64,000 nucleotides of DNA, from NCBI GenBank assembly GCA_015680685.1, contig MNCI01027198.1, positions 112,213-176,212 on the forward strand, written 5' to 3'. Source of the DNA: Gnetum montanum (taxonomy: Eukaryota > Streptophyta > Gnetopsida > Gnetales > Gnetaceae). The translations under genes were made by a program, and so were the position numbers. How positions within the stretch are numbered: the first letter of the stretch is position 1; the number at the start of each line of letters is the position of its first letter. Under the pieces are notes generated by a model that saw nothing but the letters and a program-made list of their open reading frames with translations, was not told where the DNA came from and did no database searches. Positions 22,801-33,520 of the stretch are shown one piece after another.

Positions 22801-24540
22801 GCTTAAACTATGTACATGCTCATCTGGGAATTCCAGCTCTATTGTAGCTTGATCGTTAATTGGCGATGTTGCTAACTAGTTAGCTATAGCCTAGCCTTTG
22901 GTAGACAACTAGCCAACATAATATAAATCGAATTCTACTATGATAGCCTTTTAGCAAGCTATTCTACTACTCTCATACAAGTTGTTCAAGATAGGTCCCA
23001 GAACATTATTTTTGCAAATGATATTGACCTGACTACGGAAAAGATAATGCCTACATTTTTTGAGTGCAAAAACCAATTCCAAACAGTTACACTCCACTTC
23101 ATTGTACCTTGTCTTGTATGCAAATAGAGTATGACTGAGGTAATAAATAGGAGTTTCTGACCCATCATTTCTTTTTTGGCAAAGTAGCGCAGCTATAGAC
23201 ACGTTCGAGTTTGCTAGATAAATGAAAAAAGGCTGATCCCTTTGTGGTAGAAAAACCATTGGCAAATGTTGCAGCTCATTTTCCAAGTTGTCAAATGCAC
23301 ATTGGAAATCATTGGTCCATTCAAAATTAGCACCCTCCTTAAGGAGATGTTGCATGAGATGTAATTTATCTGTTAACTTTGAAATGAACTGCCTGATAAA
23401 TTGAAGTCTTCCCTGCAACCCACGTAGTTCTTTAAGGATTGTAGGTGGCATTAAATCAACAATGGCTTTGACCTTGTTGGGGTTGACTCAGATGCTAGTG
23501 TCTGATACCACAAACCCCAACATGCATCCAATTTTGACTCTGAATATGTATTTCTTTGGCTTGAGCCGTAAGTCATGTTTGAGACACCGTTTAAGGACTA
23601 ACTCTAGGTCTTCTGAATGATCTTCTGACTTTATAGACTTGACAGCTATGTCATCCACGTAGTCATTCAATCTCCCTAAGAGGTAGTTGCTAAAGATGTA
23701 TGTCATGGCTTGTTGATATGTTGCTCGAGCATTTTTTAGCCCGGAAGACATCATGGTATAATAGAAGGTCCCCCAGGGTGTCATGAATGTCATAGTCAAT
23801 TGATGTTCTGGATTAATACAAATTTGATCATGAAAAGGCATCCATAAAGGATAGGAGCACGTGATCAGTTCTTGTGTCAATCAGTTGGTCGATACTCGGT
23901 AATGGAAAATTATCCTTAATAGTATCTTTGTTCAAATATTCGAAGTCTATGTAGATGTGTATGCCTCCCGTTTTCTTAGAGATAACTACGATGTTGGATG
24001 CCTAGTCTGAGTAATCGACTGCATGAATGAAACTAGCCTGATACAACTTGGTAATTTCATTACACACTGCTAGCGTAATTTATGGTTTAATCTTTCATGC
24101 CTTCTATCTAATTGGTTTGATGCATGGGTTTAAGATTATGTTGTGCTGTATTAATCTTGAGTTTAAACCCGACATGTCTTCATATGACCACATGAATACA
24201 GCAACATTGTTTTGCAAAACTTGTGTTATGTCATTTTGTATCTGTTGGTTTAGGAGGGAACTAACCCTAAGAGTTTTATTTTCACCCTTGTGCATAACCA
24301 CAGGGACCTCGCTAAGAGGGTTCTCGGTTACATCACCAACCTCCAGGTTGAGTGTTTGAACCAGATGTTCTGGCTAGTCTAGGGATGTTTTCAATGTTTC
24401 TATGGTTGCATCATAAAGGGAAAGGTTTGTTCCTACTAGCATGTGATTGAACTGTCTAATGATCTTCCCATGCAGCCCTATTAAGGCTAAGGGTGCGGAT
24501 AAAGCTGCGTCCATTTGCAAATGGCCCTGCAAAATTGCCA
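22801..24540 (-). pseudogene. pol: T2 reverse transcriptase and RNase H
   Basis: The minus strand shows DMSGLNSRLIQHNIILNPCI, YLNKDTIKDNFPLPSIDQLI, MTFMTPWGTFYYTMMSSGLK and LNDYVDDIAVKS with the catalytic YVDD intact. RNase H follows (RDQPFFIYLANSNVSIAALL, YLSHTLFAYKTRYNEVECNC). A frameshift lies near 23850, between the FPLPSIDQL and TPWGTF blocks, and a stop interrupts the frame after VSDTSI. It resembles T1 RT over its whole length. Confidence 0.9.
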
Positions 24541-25112
24541 AAAATGGAAGTTGTTACATTTTTCTTCTGCCAATCTATTGAATGATTAAATTTTGTTTTT
24601 TTTTTCTGCATCAAAATGGTGTGCTAGAGAAGCTTCTAGTTTAAGGTCTTAGTGGACGGTTACAAATACATACAGTTTGTAAAAAAAAATGACAAGCTAG
24701 GCTCCCTAGATGCTAGCGTATGAAATAGGATGAAAGATGTAACATGGCATGTCTAGCATGTTGAAATAATTGGATTTAAAATTATGTATAGATCGTAGTT
24801 AATGAGACTAGATTACTAGGTGATAAGCTATGTATTAGTTTAGGGTCATTTCAAACTGTAACTCACGCAATATCTATGAAATTAATGCCCTAATCTTCAC
24901 GTTTCATGTCATACTGACACTAGTGTTTTAAGAAAGTTTTGCGTCAGTCAGGCAGAAAGAATCAATTAGTTTCAAGTGTTTTGTTTATAAACCAATGGTT
25001 CATATTCAAAACAGGTTACCGATATTGCGAATTTGGATCTAGCTATAGTAAGAAGGGAGTGTGAGCGAGGCATGAGTAGATGACTTTATGAAGATTTTAC
25101 TTGATTGCAACC
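24541..25112. other. T2 spacer between RT and antisense gene
   Basis: It contains one copy of the minisatellite-2 core (about 24635-24665) and short TAGCGTA-like motifs. No coding signal was found. It is upstream of the antisense gene and would hold any promoter for it. Confidence 0.4.
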
Positions 25113-25235
25113 ATGGAACCAAAGGTCAAAGGAAAGAATGCCAAGTTGGCCAGGATTGATGAAGTGCAAGAGAGTTTGCAGCGGGCTTCACAGGCCAGAG
25201 TAGAGGCTCAGGAAGTTACTCCGCTTAACCTATAA
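25113..25235 (+). CDS. Short basic ORF, candidate first exon of the T2 antisense gene
   Basis: The 40-residue frame MEPKVKGKNAKLARIDEVQE... ends in TAA. It is rich in Lys, Glu and Gln and intact, and lies upstream of the main antisense exons on the same strand. No match was seen in T1. It could be a separate small ORF, a first exon, or chance. Confidence 0.3.
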   Translation: MEPKVKGKNAKLARIDEVQESLQRASQARVEAQEVTPLNL

Positions 25236-25819
25236 GTTGCTGCCCACCCTTTTACACTATTGTCATGTTTGTTACAACGTCATAGTTGTATTTATTTTGA
25301 ATGCACATGTTGCATTGGGCATTAATTTCTACTCACGTGGGTTGAGCTATTGTGGTTTGACAGACTTTGTATTGTTATGAAGCTTTTAGATAATATGGAG
25401 TAATGCTATGTATAGCTGGAAAAATCATTGCACTGTATCCATGCGTGGCTTAATTAGAGTTCTATTTTCTATTTCTTTTTATTTGTTTGTAATAGTTGTA
25501 TGTTACGCTAGAGTAATACGCAATGTTGCTTTCATCGTTGTTGTCAGAGATCGACCTTAAGTTGTTGCAAGGGTTTGGGTGATTTTCACCATGCATCTCT
25601 ACCATACCTTGTAATTTTCTAGGAATCATGTGAACCCTAGTGTAGCATGTTGAATGTTCATGTCTAAATAGTTTGTCTAATAGTAATATGTTTTTTATCA
25701 TATAGTGTTATGCTAAAGCCCATCCTAATCATTTTGGACATCGTGGGCATTCTATGCTGCATTCATGTTCCTGTAGCTAATGTTCCTCCTCCTCATGCTC
25801 ATATAAAGGAGGAGGCAGT

Positions 25820-28800
25820 ATGGCTCCAAAGGGGCACACGAGATTTTCTGCAATTTTTCTTCATAATTATGGCATAATCATATGGTCACATCTACCAGGT
25901 GATGAAGCTACTACCATTTTAGAGATGCTATTGGTTGGTTCGACACAGAGCATCTTCGTATTTCTGTCAGATGGTGTGATCAAAACTATGTAGGTATAAG
26001 ACCACGAACAGAGCACCAAGGGTTTAAGGCATTTATGCTGGATTTGGGAGATGCCTAGGTTTAATTGCTATCACACCTATAACACTCTATTCATGGCTCA
26101 TCATCTCACAACCTACTTCCAGAATCCACTTGGTACCGTGCATTACGCAGGGGGGTAAGTTTTGTTCTGCTTCACAGTATTGTAATATGCTAACTACTGT
26201 TTAGATGTGTATTGAGTGTAAAGGAATTGTCTATTTTCTATGGTGTATATTTTTCATCAATGAAAGTGGTCTTCAGGGCAATAATGATACATTGTCATTG
26301 ACTGAAAGGGCTATAGGGGAATTTACTTCTATCAGCAATGTATGGGCTGCCATCATGGAGCAGCTGGTGTTCAAGATCCCAGAATACCCTACCTGTTACG
26401 TTGACTTCTTTTCCAGATGCAAGAAGCTCAGATGGCTGGATAGGAAGTGGACTTTGGACCCTCCCCTTACTATTGCATATGTGCAAAGGAAAATCCCTAT
26501 GTTTCCTTTACCTTTTGGGCCTGGTAAGCTTTATCATGACGATGAATTGTATCAATGTTATCAGTTGGTGATGATGTATATATTCATCTCATTTTTTGTT
26601 ACCTCAGCTTAATTATTATTTTGTATTAGTAGTTAGGGAATCATGGGAGATCACAATCATGGCCTCCAGTTCTGAGGCCAACTGTCTTCTTTTTCGTTAT
26701 GGTGATATAAAGGAGGCATAGCGCTGGCTTGGCCATAGAGCAGCCCTAATTATGGTAACCAATAACCTTTGGGAGGCTAGACTGATGGACCTTTTCTTGG
26801 CCATAACCCCTAATGCTACTGCAGGTGAAATGTTGACCCTAGTCAACTCCTTTAGTGAAGAAGCTGAGCATCTCTGCATACACTTGTGTAATGTGCATGT
26901 AAATTTTGACATTGACGCTCAACTATTTGTCGATCTCTTTGGCATTCCCTTCGATGGTTTTCCTATAGAAGAAAATTCAAAGAGGAGTTCCAAGTACCAA
27001 CAAGAGATAGAGGAGTGGTTGGGGGTTAAGAAGAAAGTTAAGGGAATCCCCGCTGAAAGGATCGAGTTGGAGGTGGCCCATACTATTTATCCTCTTTTTC
27101 AAGCTTGGGCATTCCCCAAGACACTCTCGCAAGGGAGATTCCTCACCATCAAGTAGGCCTGAATTATGCAAGAGGTCCTAAAGAAGGGGACATGATTCAA
27201 TTGGGTAAGCTATTTTGCCAAAGGCTTGCGTGTTGAGATGGTCAGGCTTCGCAAGAATCTTGAGTCCCATTTCAATGTGCATTTCACCTTCTTCATAGCT
27301 TGTTTTCGGCATTTTTCCAAATTTCTAGTTGTCCAGAGGAATGGGGTCTGGGTGCAACAAGACTACAGCCAAATCTCCAAACCATGGATTTCCCATGTCT
27401 TCGGCACTATCCGGTTGTAAGACCCGCCTAAAGGGATTGGGGAGTCATTGTCAGTAACAACTAGAAGCATGGTCGCACCTCGAACGTGGGGCCAAGATAG
27501 CGTGGGTGGGGTGCCCCCCTCTTACACTGGCAATATATTGAGGGGGAAGCATTTGGCCACTGAGATAGTGGATTCATCAGTGCCACGAAAAAAGCCTCGT
27601 TTGACTGAGGAATCTACCGAACTAGTGGGTCGCGTGGGGAAGAAAATGCAAATTAGGTTTCAGAGGAGTAATCCTCTAGGTGGTAACTAATGAAATGTAC
27701 CAATGGTTATGATTTATGTAAATATGCCTTTGCGTAGCGTAATATTTGTTGAACAAAAGTGAAATCTTATGTTAACTAGCTATGTTGTATAATAGCGAAG
27801 GAAAAGGTTGTGGAATGATTGACCCCTGAAATAGGGGCTATAGTCTTATGACACGGAGAAGGGGCCTTAGTTTCTAAAGAAGAGGCCCCAGTCAATAAGG
27901 CGAGGAGTGAACAGGCTCCTGTGCAGGAAGAGGAAGTAGCAGTTGAGGATGCCAAAGTCCTTTCGGCTAGAACTAGATAAGACAAGTGGTTTGTTACTCG
28001 ATAGAATTAAGTTTTACAGCATAGTAGACTCTAGACAAGTTATAAAGGTTATACTGGTCATCGTAATGTCTCAGTCATGTACTTATATGGAATGTATTCT
28101 GCATAATAGGTGACCAAAGCGTACACTTAGCAATAGTGGTGACTCAATCCTGGGATGAATTTCCTAATAAATTCACCTTCATTGAAGGCGTTGTCCAAGA
28201 CATGATCGGTCACTTAAAGCGAATTGATCCTGAAGCTCGTATGTTACAATCATTATGCAGAAATTATTTTACTATGGCATTACGCTACTTAATTATGCCA
28301 AACTATCATTTTATGTTATTAGGATCTCGCCTTAGATGGGATTCGTCAGAGCCTATCGATTTAGATGCCACCGAACCCCCATCAGAAGTGACCATCGTGC
28401 CATGCAACATTTACGATGAGATGTGTAAATGTGTTGTATGCTCAACTCGCTTCTTATGGGGATGTCAAAGCATAAACGAGGAACTTTGGAAGAGGTTGCA
28501 AAGGTCAGAGAAGGAGAGGGTGGCTCTATGTGATGAGGTTGGGGATTTAAGATCACGGAATGAATTCCTGCAAGTCCAAGGAATAGGAAGCAAGGAATGG
28601 AGAACAACTATTGTTGATTATGCCTGTTATTGGAGTGTCGTCAGGAACAATGTCCAGACTAGCCATGAACTGGTCGAGCAGCATATGTAAATGGATTTCC
28701 TAGGTCAGAAGAATCAAGATTGGAAGGATTTTAGCATGAGTATCCAAGAGTGGAGGCAGATGCAAAAATGTCATAAACACTTCTACAAAAAGGAAAGTGC

Positions 28801-29477
28801 TACCTATCGTCAACATTATAGGGACTCTGCCATTGAGGCTCAATCGCTTTGGCTATTCCTCGACATTATTGGTGCTTCCAAAGCATTTGAGAAGTTCTAG
28901 GAGCAAGTGATGGTGAGTGCCTCTCCAGAAACAGAAGTGACTCTTCCTGGGCGTGAGACTACCGTCACTTCTTTCTTCCCCGAACCACCTCGATGGACTC
29001 CCATGGAGAAGGGGAAGGTCAAGGCTGGAACTAATCTAGGGGATGGGGTTTGGTCTGAGCTCACCAAGGATGAAATCATGCAACATCTATTGATTGGCTT
29101 AGAAAAAATCCCCTTTACTATTGATGCGGGACCATCACAGGTAAGTTGCAGTATTATTGTGTTTTTGTTATACCTAGTTTTGATGATGATGTTAATACCT
29201 GTATCATGTCTAATTGTAGGAATGACTTGAGGAGAATCCTTAGTAGGGTGAAGGTAACGAAGGTGGTGGTCCTCATGAAGAGGGTTTACAGGAAATAGAG
29301 CATAATGAAGATGGTTGATGCCATGGTGAGTAATCCCCTAATGAAGATCCTCACGAAGAGGGCCGCCCTTACGAAGGGGTCCCTCATGCAAAGGGTGGCC
29401 CCTATGAGGATGACCTCCTTGGAGTAGAAGTTGAACTAGGGGATACAGGAGATAGTGTTAACAAGGAAGACGTGTAG
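25820..29477 (+). pseudogene. T2 antisense gene: multi-exon, opposite to gag-pol, product unknown
   Basis: It lies between protease and RT of T2, on the opposite strand. Exon-like block 1 (25820-26154) holds WIWEMPRFNCYHTYNTL and YFQNPLGTVHYAGG and ends at GTAAGT, phase 2. Block 2 (about 26267-26568) holds PTCYVDFFSRCKKLRWLDR. Block 3 (about 26660-27690) holds ANCLLFRYGDIKEA, NVHVNFDIDAQLFVDLFGIP and a basic PRKKPRLTEE, nuclear-localisation-like. Block 4 (about 27840-28007) is acidic (APVQEEEVAVEDAKV). Block 5 (28136-29140) is one frame with TAA/TAG stops near 28690 and 28900. After intron 29141-29219, block 6 (29220-29477) keeps frame and encodes an acidic tail. T1 carries matching blocks 1, 5 and 6. 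Premature stops make this copy a pseudogene. I recognise no domain. Confidence 0.75.
29141..29219 (+). other. Predicted intron of the T2 antisense gene
   Basis: A donor CACAG/GTAAGT and an acceptor TTGTAG bound a 79-bp T-rich stretch. The flanking frames join in phase 0 (PSQ, then E), and the downstream frame runs in register to a TAG at 29475. T1 has a decayed donor GTTAGT at the matching place. Confidence 0.65.
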
Positions 29478-29911
29478 TGTGGCTAAATTAGCCTTGGGTT
29501 TTATTGTGGTGTGACGAAACAAGAGACAATATATTTTTCCTTTAACGTATTTGATACAAATTTTGGTGTTGATTTTGATGTTCTTTTTGTTATTTCCTCT
29601 TTATGTAAAGCGTATCGTAGGTTTTGAGGTTATGATAAATCGTAATTAGTTTTAAGAATGTGGCGTTAATGTAGTTACTAGTTTGAAGCCATTGCAGGCT
29701 ACTAAATTGTTCAAATGTAAAGCGTAGATGAAATTGTTAGTTCACAACCATTTTGGGCCTTTGAGTAGTGTAGGGGTAAGTTGTGATTGAAATAGGTAGT
29801 TTAAGGGCATTGTGGACCATGGATTGTTTAAGGCCATTTTGGGCCCTTGCTACATGAGTGAAGGAATCAAATAAACATTAAGTCACCAGTTTTAAGCCAT
29901 GGCAAGCTATG

Positions 29912-30085
29912 ATTAGTTTTAGGCCATTTCGGGCCATGGATAGTTTAAGGCCGTTTCAGGCCATGGATAGTTTAAGGCCGTTTCGGGCCATGGATAGTTT
30001 AAGGCCATTTTGGGTCATGGATAGTTTAAGGCTATTTCGGGCCATGGATAGTTTAAGGCCATTTCGGGCCATAGATAGTTTAAGG
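29912..30085 (-). repeat. T2 minisatellite 1: 27-bp units
   Basis: Six to seven units of exactly 27 bp (plus strand ATAGTTTAAGGCC-TTTCGGG, then CCATGG). Because 27 is a multiple of three, both strands stay open, but the translations are only repeats. The array sits between protease and the 3' end of the antisense gene, as in T1. Looser copies extend left to about 29690. Confidence 0.9.
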
Positions 30086-30215
30086 TACAAAGCGTAAACA
30101 AAATTCAGGTACAAAGCGCAAATGAAATTCAGGTACAAAGCATAAATTAAATTCCAGTATAGAGCATAAATGAAATTCAGGTTCTAGGCGTAAATGAAAT
30201 TGCTAGTTTAAGGTC
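30086..30215 (-). repeat. T2 secondary tandem repeat, about 24-bp units
   Basis: Five imperfect units contain AAATTCAGGTACAAAGCG followed by TAAATGA or a variant. They abut the 27-bp array. Isolated AGCGTAAATG-like copies continue to about 30330. Confidence 0.8.
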
Positions 30216-30516
30216 ATTTCGAGCCTTGGAGTAGTAGGTGTAAGGAAGAAAACTAGTGGAAATGTAAACATAAACATGAAGATAAACATAAGCATAATGA
30301 GACTAGCTAGTGGAAAGCGTAAATACATGCGTAAATTATAACTAGTAAGCATGAATAGAATAGATGATGGAACTGTAATAGTTAGAAAACATCGTTTATT
30401 GGCTAACTTTGCTACTGTTTCTTAATTGCTTTGATCTTTAATGAAGCATAAGGATGGGGAGATTTATGGCCCTTTTCCTTCGCACCACAATCTTCTCCTT
30501 GGAACGGTAGTTCAGC
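30216..30516. other. T2 spacer between repeats and protease
   Basis: AT-rich sequence with scattered AAGCGTAAAT-like words. No coding or structural feature is supported. Confidence 0.4.
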
Positions 30517-31330
30517 CTAAGTTAGGATGTCATCAGCCACTATTTCGGCTTGATCGGGTATTTGGATAGGGGATTGATTCGTAGACATTTCGATTTCTGA
30601 CCCCTGTTCCATTTCTATGTTATTAATAGCCTGAGGAGTTATTTCATCACTACGGATGACCACTTCTCCTCCTGCGTAGGGAAAATGGATCTCTTGATGA
30701 ATGGGTGATGAAACTACCCTTAGTTGGGCTAACCAAGACCTCCCAAGGATTAAATTGAATCCAAGCATCTCCTCGATGATGATAAACATAGCATTTGTGG
30801 GAAACTGGTCCCCTACGACAAAGTTGATGTGGACCATCCCTTTGACCTGCACCCGTGCCCTGTTGAACGACTTTAGGCATGATGTTGTTGTATGACTAAT
30901 CTAATTGATCAGGCCTAATTTATCCAATATGGGATAAGGGATGACATTAGTGGCCGCCCCATCATCTACATGTATTCTTTGGATTTGATGTTGGCCAACC
31001 TGGATGGTGATGAACATGGGCGCCATTGTCACCTGACCTTCAAGGTTGTCCTTGATGGTTTCTTCGTGAAAGGTCAACAGGGTAGGATCAGTTTTTTTAG
31101 AGGGAGGAAGCATGATAGAATGGATTGCTTCTTCATCTGTTGGCAGGCTTTCATCCATAGGTATGGATGTTAGCATGCGAACCATAGCCTCATGATGTGT
31201 CTGTGACATCATCAATAAATCATAAAGGCTCAATGTTGTATTTTTTTGTTTCATAGCCTATTTGACTTGTGCAAGGGCATCGAAGAGATCCCGCCCACCA
31301 TCGGGCTGTTTGTCACTCTTTTTCTCCTCC
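30517..31330 (-). pseudogene. T2 aspartic protease region
   Basis: Two open minus-strand segments (31254-30901 and 30852-30517) lie in one frame. They read NTTLSLYDLLMMSQTHHEAM, RIHVDDGAATNVIPYPILDK, then MLGFNLILGRSWLAQLRVV. Active site D-D-G-A is as in T1. The frame upstream reads DLFDALAQVK with a TAG before MKQKN. It is the best preserved protease in the window. Confidence 0.85.
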
Positions 31331-33263
31331 ATTCACCCTAATAGGTGAATTTCATAGGGAGGAGTGACATTTGACCGAGGGTTGCGTTTCCTTTGGCTAG
31401 GAGGAGATAGTTGCGTTCGTGTAACCTTGTCATTTTTAGTAAGTGGGGCCAAGGGTACAGAAGCATGGGGTTGAGGTTTGGGAAACCCCAACGTAAGAGG
31501 GTCCTTGGCCGTATCAATAGTAAGAGAGGTTGAATTAGAAGATTATCCCTACACAGGAGGGGTGGTTGATGATTTTGGCACCTTGATGAATAAGGGTGCC
31601 CTAGGTGTAGGCATAGGTTGGGCCATGAATTTAATGATAGGGGGCTATCAGAAAGTGTTCTGAGATAGAGTTTGAAGGATGAAAGGCTACCTTGGAGCGC
31701 CACTCGTCGATGGTGATGGACCTATTGTTTGGGGCTCCACCGCTATATGAACTTTTGGACTGCCTTGAGCGGGTCTTGCTTAACTCCCATGAGCTGGTCC
31801 AGTGTGACTTTTGGCTTTAAGTTATACTTGAAACGGGTCAAAAATTGAGTTAATAGCTCCTCCAAAGTTGAAATGAAGGCACGTGGGAGGGCTCGATACT
31901 AGTCCAGGGCTTTACCCGTTAAGGACATAGCAAAAATACAGATTATAGTATGTGGCCATTGTTGCAATAATAAGTACTTTGACCTGAAATTGACCAGGTG
32001 GGAATTGGGATCACCTTCCCCATTTTATTTTATGAAATGGGGAAGGGGCATCCCCAATGGAAATGACAAGACAAGGATTGTTGGACTAATAGGGTCTTCA
32101 TGGTAGAAATCCATGACCTGTATCATGTCAAAACCAATAGCCTTGAGATGCTTGACCTCTTCTGTAAGGGTTTGAATGAGCTGGAAAACTTGGTCCAGAC
32201 CTATAGGTGACGAAGTCATTTGTGGAACGATAGGAGGAGCTACACCAGGTGGCGCAATAGAGGCAGCAACTTGGCCGATGGTTGGTTCTATTGGGATGGT
32301 CCTTGCAGGTGGTGCCACTTGTGGCATCCACCATTTGGTAGTTAGTGTGGATGGAGCAACCATTATCAGTTGTGCCATTGGATATGCTACTTGTGTAGCT
32401 GGGGGCACAGACAGTGATCCTACGATGGGGTTTAACACCCTTGGGACCTAGCTTTGGAAATGGGGATGATGGGCTATTTTCATAGGATGCATAGTGAGAG
32501 ACATGTTGGGAACCTGCCATGCTATGGTGGTCATCCCAGTCATGTGAGTTGGGAGCAAGGTTGGTGTTGTAGGTAATTGCGACGTAGGTGTTACATGTAC
32601 ATGTGATGATGTAGGCGTAGGCACATGATGAGGTGCGTTAGGTAATTGCACCTGCTGAGGAATGATCTATGATGGACCTTAGCTCGGGAAGATTGTTAGA
32701 GAGAGAAAATGTAAATTCGGTGCATGTGGGACTTGATTGGTGTTAGATAACATCAAAGGAGTGGTGACCATGAACAACAGATTTATGCGAGACATTGTGG
32801 AAGGAGAGGCCATGGTGAAATTAGCATGACTACCCCCTTCAGAGTGAGAGTCTAGATCATCTTGCCCATCGTGAAGCATCTCATTATAGAAAAATACTTC
32901 TAGCTGTTCTAGTGATGTCTTCACCATCAGCATTTGATCTAGGATCCACTTTTGTTGCTCTATCAGGGGTATGACGGTGCTAGGTGTAGAAATGAGTTCC
33001 TTCCCGTTGCAGTACATGAATTCGTACTCTTGTTTCTCCTTGAATTATTATGGGTACATAGGAAGGTTTGCTGCTAATTTAGCATAGAGGAAATTATAGT
33101 GTTCCCTGTGCTGAGTGTGTCCCTCAAGCTCCTTGTTTTGTAGCTTGAGGGTGTGGCATGGTCATACTAGACTAAGTGGTTGCTCGACCATAGGAGGCGT
33201 AACTTGCATGGTCCAAGGGTTCTCAAGGTTGGCAGTGTCAACAACGGTATTTGATGTAGTCAT
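31331..33263 (-). pseudogene. gag: T2 gag
   Basis: The frame starts at ATG 33263 (MTTSNTVVDTANLENP) and runs to about 31780 with a few stops. The N-terminal half is Pro/Thr/His rich with a Gln/Leu-rich stretch (EQQKWILDQMLMVKTSLEQL). The gag domain reads HEDPISPTILVLSFPLGMPL, then LISTLEELLTQFL-like and LDQLMGVKQDPLKAVQKFI. After RWSPKQ the homology to T1 breaks off and resumes near the protease linker. The zinc-finger part therefore seems deleted. Gag would form the particle. Confidence 0.8.
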
Positions 33264-33504
33264 TCTCTACTTAGTTAGTAAATAATGAAGATAAGAATAA
33301 AGATTGCAAGGGTAGAGGAAAACTAAGATAATAATCAGGGCTTTCTATCTTGTAGAATTCCAAAGGAATCGTCGCTAGGACCGATTTGCACTGCATAATC
33401 TTGTAAACAACCTCAAAGGTATTATGTTTACATTTGATTAACAATGGGTACATATAGCTTACAAGACTAGCCATAAAATGTAGAGAAAATATGAAGGCCC
33501 TCCT
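33264..33504 (-). other. T2 5' leader
   Basis: The stretch between primer site and gag ATG. A 67-codon frame (33474-33271) is open but has no match in T1 within the window, so I do not call it a gene. Confidence 0.5.
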
Positions 33505-33515
33505 TCTAGCGCCAA
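33498..33515 (-). promoter_or_regulatory. T2 primer binding site
   Basis: The minus strand reads TGGCGCTAGAAGGAGGGC, starting six bases inside the 5' LTR border. The identity of the tRNA is not certain; it differs from the tRNA-Asp type used by A1 and A3. Confidence 0.75.
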
Positions 33516-33520
33516 AAAAC

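Noticed and set aside
25820-29477. A free-standing host gene captured between elements
   Set aside because: The same gene, strand and position occur in T1, and it lies wholly inside the T2 LTR borders. An element-borne gene explains this better. Single capture in a common ancestor remains possible.
29909-30138. Open frames over the T2 27-bp array (repeated DSLRPFRAM on one strand)
   Set aside because: Unit length is a multiple of three, so all frames stay open; no start context, no conservation in T1, and the unit count differs.
29690-30215. CRISPR-like array
   Set aside because: Units are contiguous minisatellite repeats without unique spacers, in a plant retrotransposon.
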